The position numbers and the translations under genes were made by a program. DNA of 5,864 bases. It comes from Pseudomonadota bacterium (GTDB taxonomy: Bacteria > Desulfobacterota > Anaeroferrophillalia > Anaeroferrophillales > Anaeroferrophillaceae). Where the stretch lies: NCBI GenBank assembly GCA_011042595.1, contig DQWO01000364.1, positions 1 to 5,864 of the forward strand, in the 5' to 3' direction. This document shows positions 4,877 through 5,864 of the stretch, piece by piece (the stretch's first letter is position 1; each line of letters begins with the position of its first letter). The notes under the pieces were generated by a model. It worked only from the letters and a program-made list of their open reading frames with translations, did no database searches and had not been told where the DNA came from.

Positions 4877-5864
4877 ATGAGATGCGGACACACTTTTACG
4901 GGTAAAATTGTCACCGGCACTGGGAAGGCTGCTTTTTTCACCCAGCTCGACTGGGTCATGACCCAATGTGCTGAAAAGCTCGGGTTTGCCCCCTTTCCCG
5001 GAACCTTGAATATCGATATATCTCCCCGGGACATTACCAGCATCAAACCTTTTTTGGGCAGTAAGGTAGTTGAACTCCAGTCTCCGGATCCGAAATTCTG
5101 TTCAGCCCGGATTGTGCCAGCAGACCTGGAAGGAATACCGGCAGCAATTCTATTTCCAGCTGAAGAGACTCGGGTTCATGGCCGGAATATTCTTGAGATC
5201 CTGGCCCCGGTAGCAGTTCACCAAGTTCTGAAAAAAAACGATGGCGATCTGGTTTCAGTCACCATCAACAACGGGAACAATTTCCACCGGAAGCTCCGGT
5301 CCAAAACCGATAAAAAATTGACTGTTGAAGCGATCATGTTCGATCTTGACGGTACAATTATTGATTCCGTAAAAATTTACTACCGGATTGTCGAGGCAGT
5401 TCTTGACAGATTGGGACTTCCCGGGGTTTCTACCGGTCAGATACAAAAAGCCAATCAGGACGGCACTTTCCTCTGGGAAAAACTTTTTCCGGCCTCTATG
5501 TTTGGCGATCATCCCCAGCTAAAAGATGAAGCCTGGGAAATCGCCCGGAAAATTGCTCCCGAAATGTTTAACGGACAGGTACGACTGCTACCGGGAGCAA
5601 AAAAGATTTTGCAACAGATAGCAGCACAAGGTTTCAAAGTAGCTGTGGTTACTGCAACCCCCAGACAAAACATGCACGCCAAGTTGAAACCACTGGAAGA
5701 GTCGGGAATACTCGATCTGCTGGAGGAAATCATCACCGCGGATGACACCGCCAAGAAAAAACCAGCGGCGGACCCACTGCTAGAATGCAGCCGGCGGCTG
5801 GCAATAAAAGCAGAAAAATGTGTTTATGTCGGTGATACCAGAATCGACATCATGGCTGGAAAGG
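4877..5864 (+). CDS. Archaeal-type CTP-dependent riboflavin kinase-like (DUF120) domain fused to HAD-IA phosphatase; 3' end outside window
   Basis: The frame is open for 329 codons with no stop before the window edge. Residues about 6-135 resemble archaeal RibK (riboflavin + CTP to FMN + CDP). They include a glycine-containing loop TGTGKAAFF (13-21), LGFAPFPGTLNIDI (35-48) with T43 and N45 at the positions reported as Mg2+ ligands in Methanocaldococcus jannaschii MJ0056, ILEILAP (105-111) and NDGDLVSV (121-128). After a basic linker (about 137-149) comes a HAD hydrolase. Motif I is MFDLDGTIIDS, with nucleophile D156 and acid D158. A helical C1-type cap occupies about 165-235. Motif II is T259 in VVTATPR, motif III is K295 in KKKPAADP, and motif IV is GDTRID with D320 and D324. 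All catalytic positions are intact. Phosphatase substrates could be FMN, the ribitylaminouracil 5'-phosphate of riboflavin synthesis, or something unrelated such as phosphoglycolate. The third glycine of the archaeal GLGEG loop is Ala, so kinase activity is likely but unproven. Perhaps 30-60 residues are missing at the C-terminus. Confidence 0.85.
   Translation, partial: MRCGHTFTGKIVTGTGKAAFFTQLDWVMTQCAEKLGFAPFPGTLNIDISPRDITSIKPFLGSKVVELQSPDPKFCSARIVPADLEGIPAAILFPAEETRVHGRNILEILAPVAVHQVLKKNDGDLVSVTINNGNNFHRKLRSKTDKKLTVEAIMFDLDGTIIDSVKIYYRIVEAVLDRLGLPGVSTGQIQKANQDGTFLWEKLFPASMFGDHPQLKDEAWEIARKIAPEMFNGQVRLLPGAKKILQQIAAQGFKVAVVTATPRQNMHAKLKPLEESGILDLLEEIITADDTAKKKPAADPLLECSRRLAIKAEKCVYVGDTRIDIMAGK

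Noticed and set aside
5336..5338. ATG at the HAD motif I as a separate start, making the phosphatase an independent gene
   Set aside because: The frame is continuous from 4877, there is no stop or convincing ribosome binding site between the domains, and starting there would remove the linker and place the HAD nucleophile at residue 3.
5255..5754. Two - strand open frames (81 and 85 codons) near the right end
   Set aside because: They lie opposite the HAD domain of the fusion gene, whose motifs are complete on the + strand; these are shadows.

Overview
All six genes in this window lie on the + strand. The window suggests an anaerobic, Desulfobacterota-like (former Deltaproteobacteria) bacterium. 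That placement is an impression from the protein sequences and the roughly balanced base composition; no marker gene here fixes it. The gene order is hemB, hisC, a second class I aminotransferase, fabH, a small unrecognised protein, and a large gene that runs off the right edge. The junctions are tight (4-bp overlap, then gaps of 2, 25, 11 and 40 nt). No terminator is visible between the genes, so they are most simply read as one operon.

Positions 1-254 hold no gene. Positions 11-224 form a compact, strongly palindromic element. A perfect 16-bp inverted repeat bounds it, a second nearly perfect 18-bp inverted repeat is nested inside, and two strong hairpins sit at the centre. TTAAAG lies directly against both outer ends in the same orientation, as a target-site duplication would. 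It looks like a non-autonomous MITE-type element or another genome-wide structured repeat, inserted just upstream of hemB. Three tandem TTAAAGG units follow it, and the last one forms the hemB ribosome binding site.

Positions 255-4489 are biosynthetic housekeeping genes: porphobilinogen synthase with a complete cysteine zinc site, histidinol-phosphate aminotransferase, a COG0436-type aminotransferase of unknown substrate, and beta-ketoacyl-ACP synthase III with an intact Cys-His-Asn triad. They belong to four different pathways (tetrapyrrole, histidine, general amino acid, fatty acid), so the cluster looks like a mixed biosynthetic operon, not a single pathway.

The most notable gene starts at 4877 and continues past the window end. 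Its first ~135 residues resemble the archaeal CTP-dependent riboflavin kinase (RibK, DUF120), including the GTLN motif. They are followed in the same reading frame by a HAD-superfamily phosphatase domain with all four HAD motifs. A riboflavin-kinase-like domain joined to a phosphatase in a bacterium suggests a bifunctional flavin enzyme, either a pathway phosphatase plus kinase or an FMN-forming and FMN-hydrolysing pair. The function is inferred, not shown.
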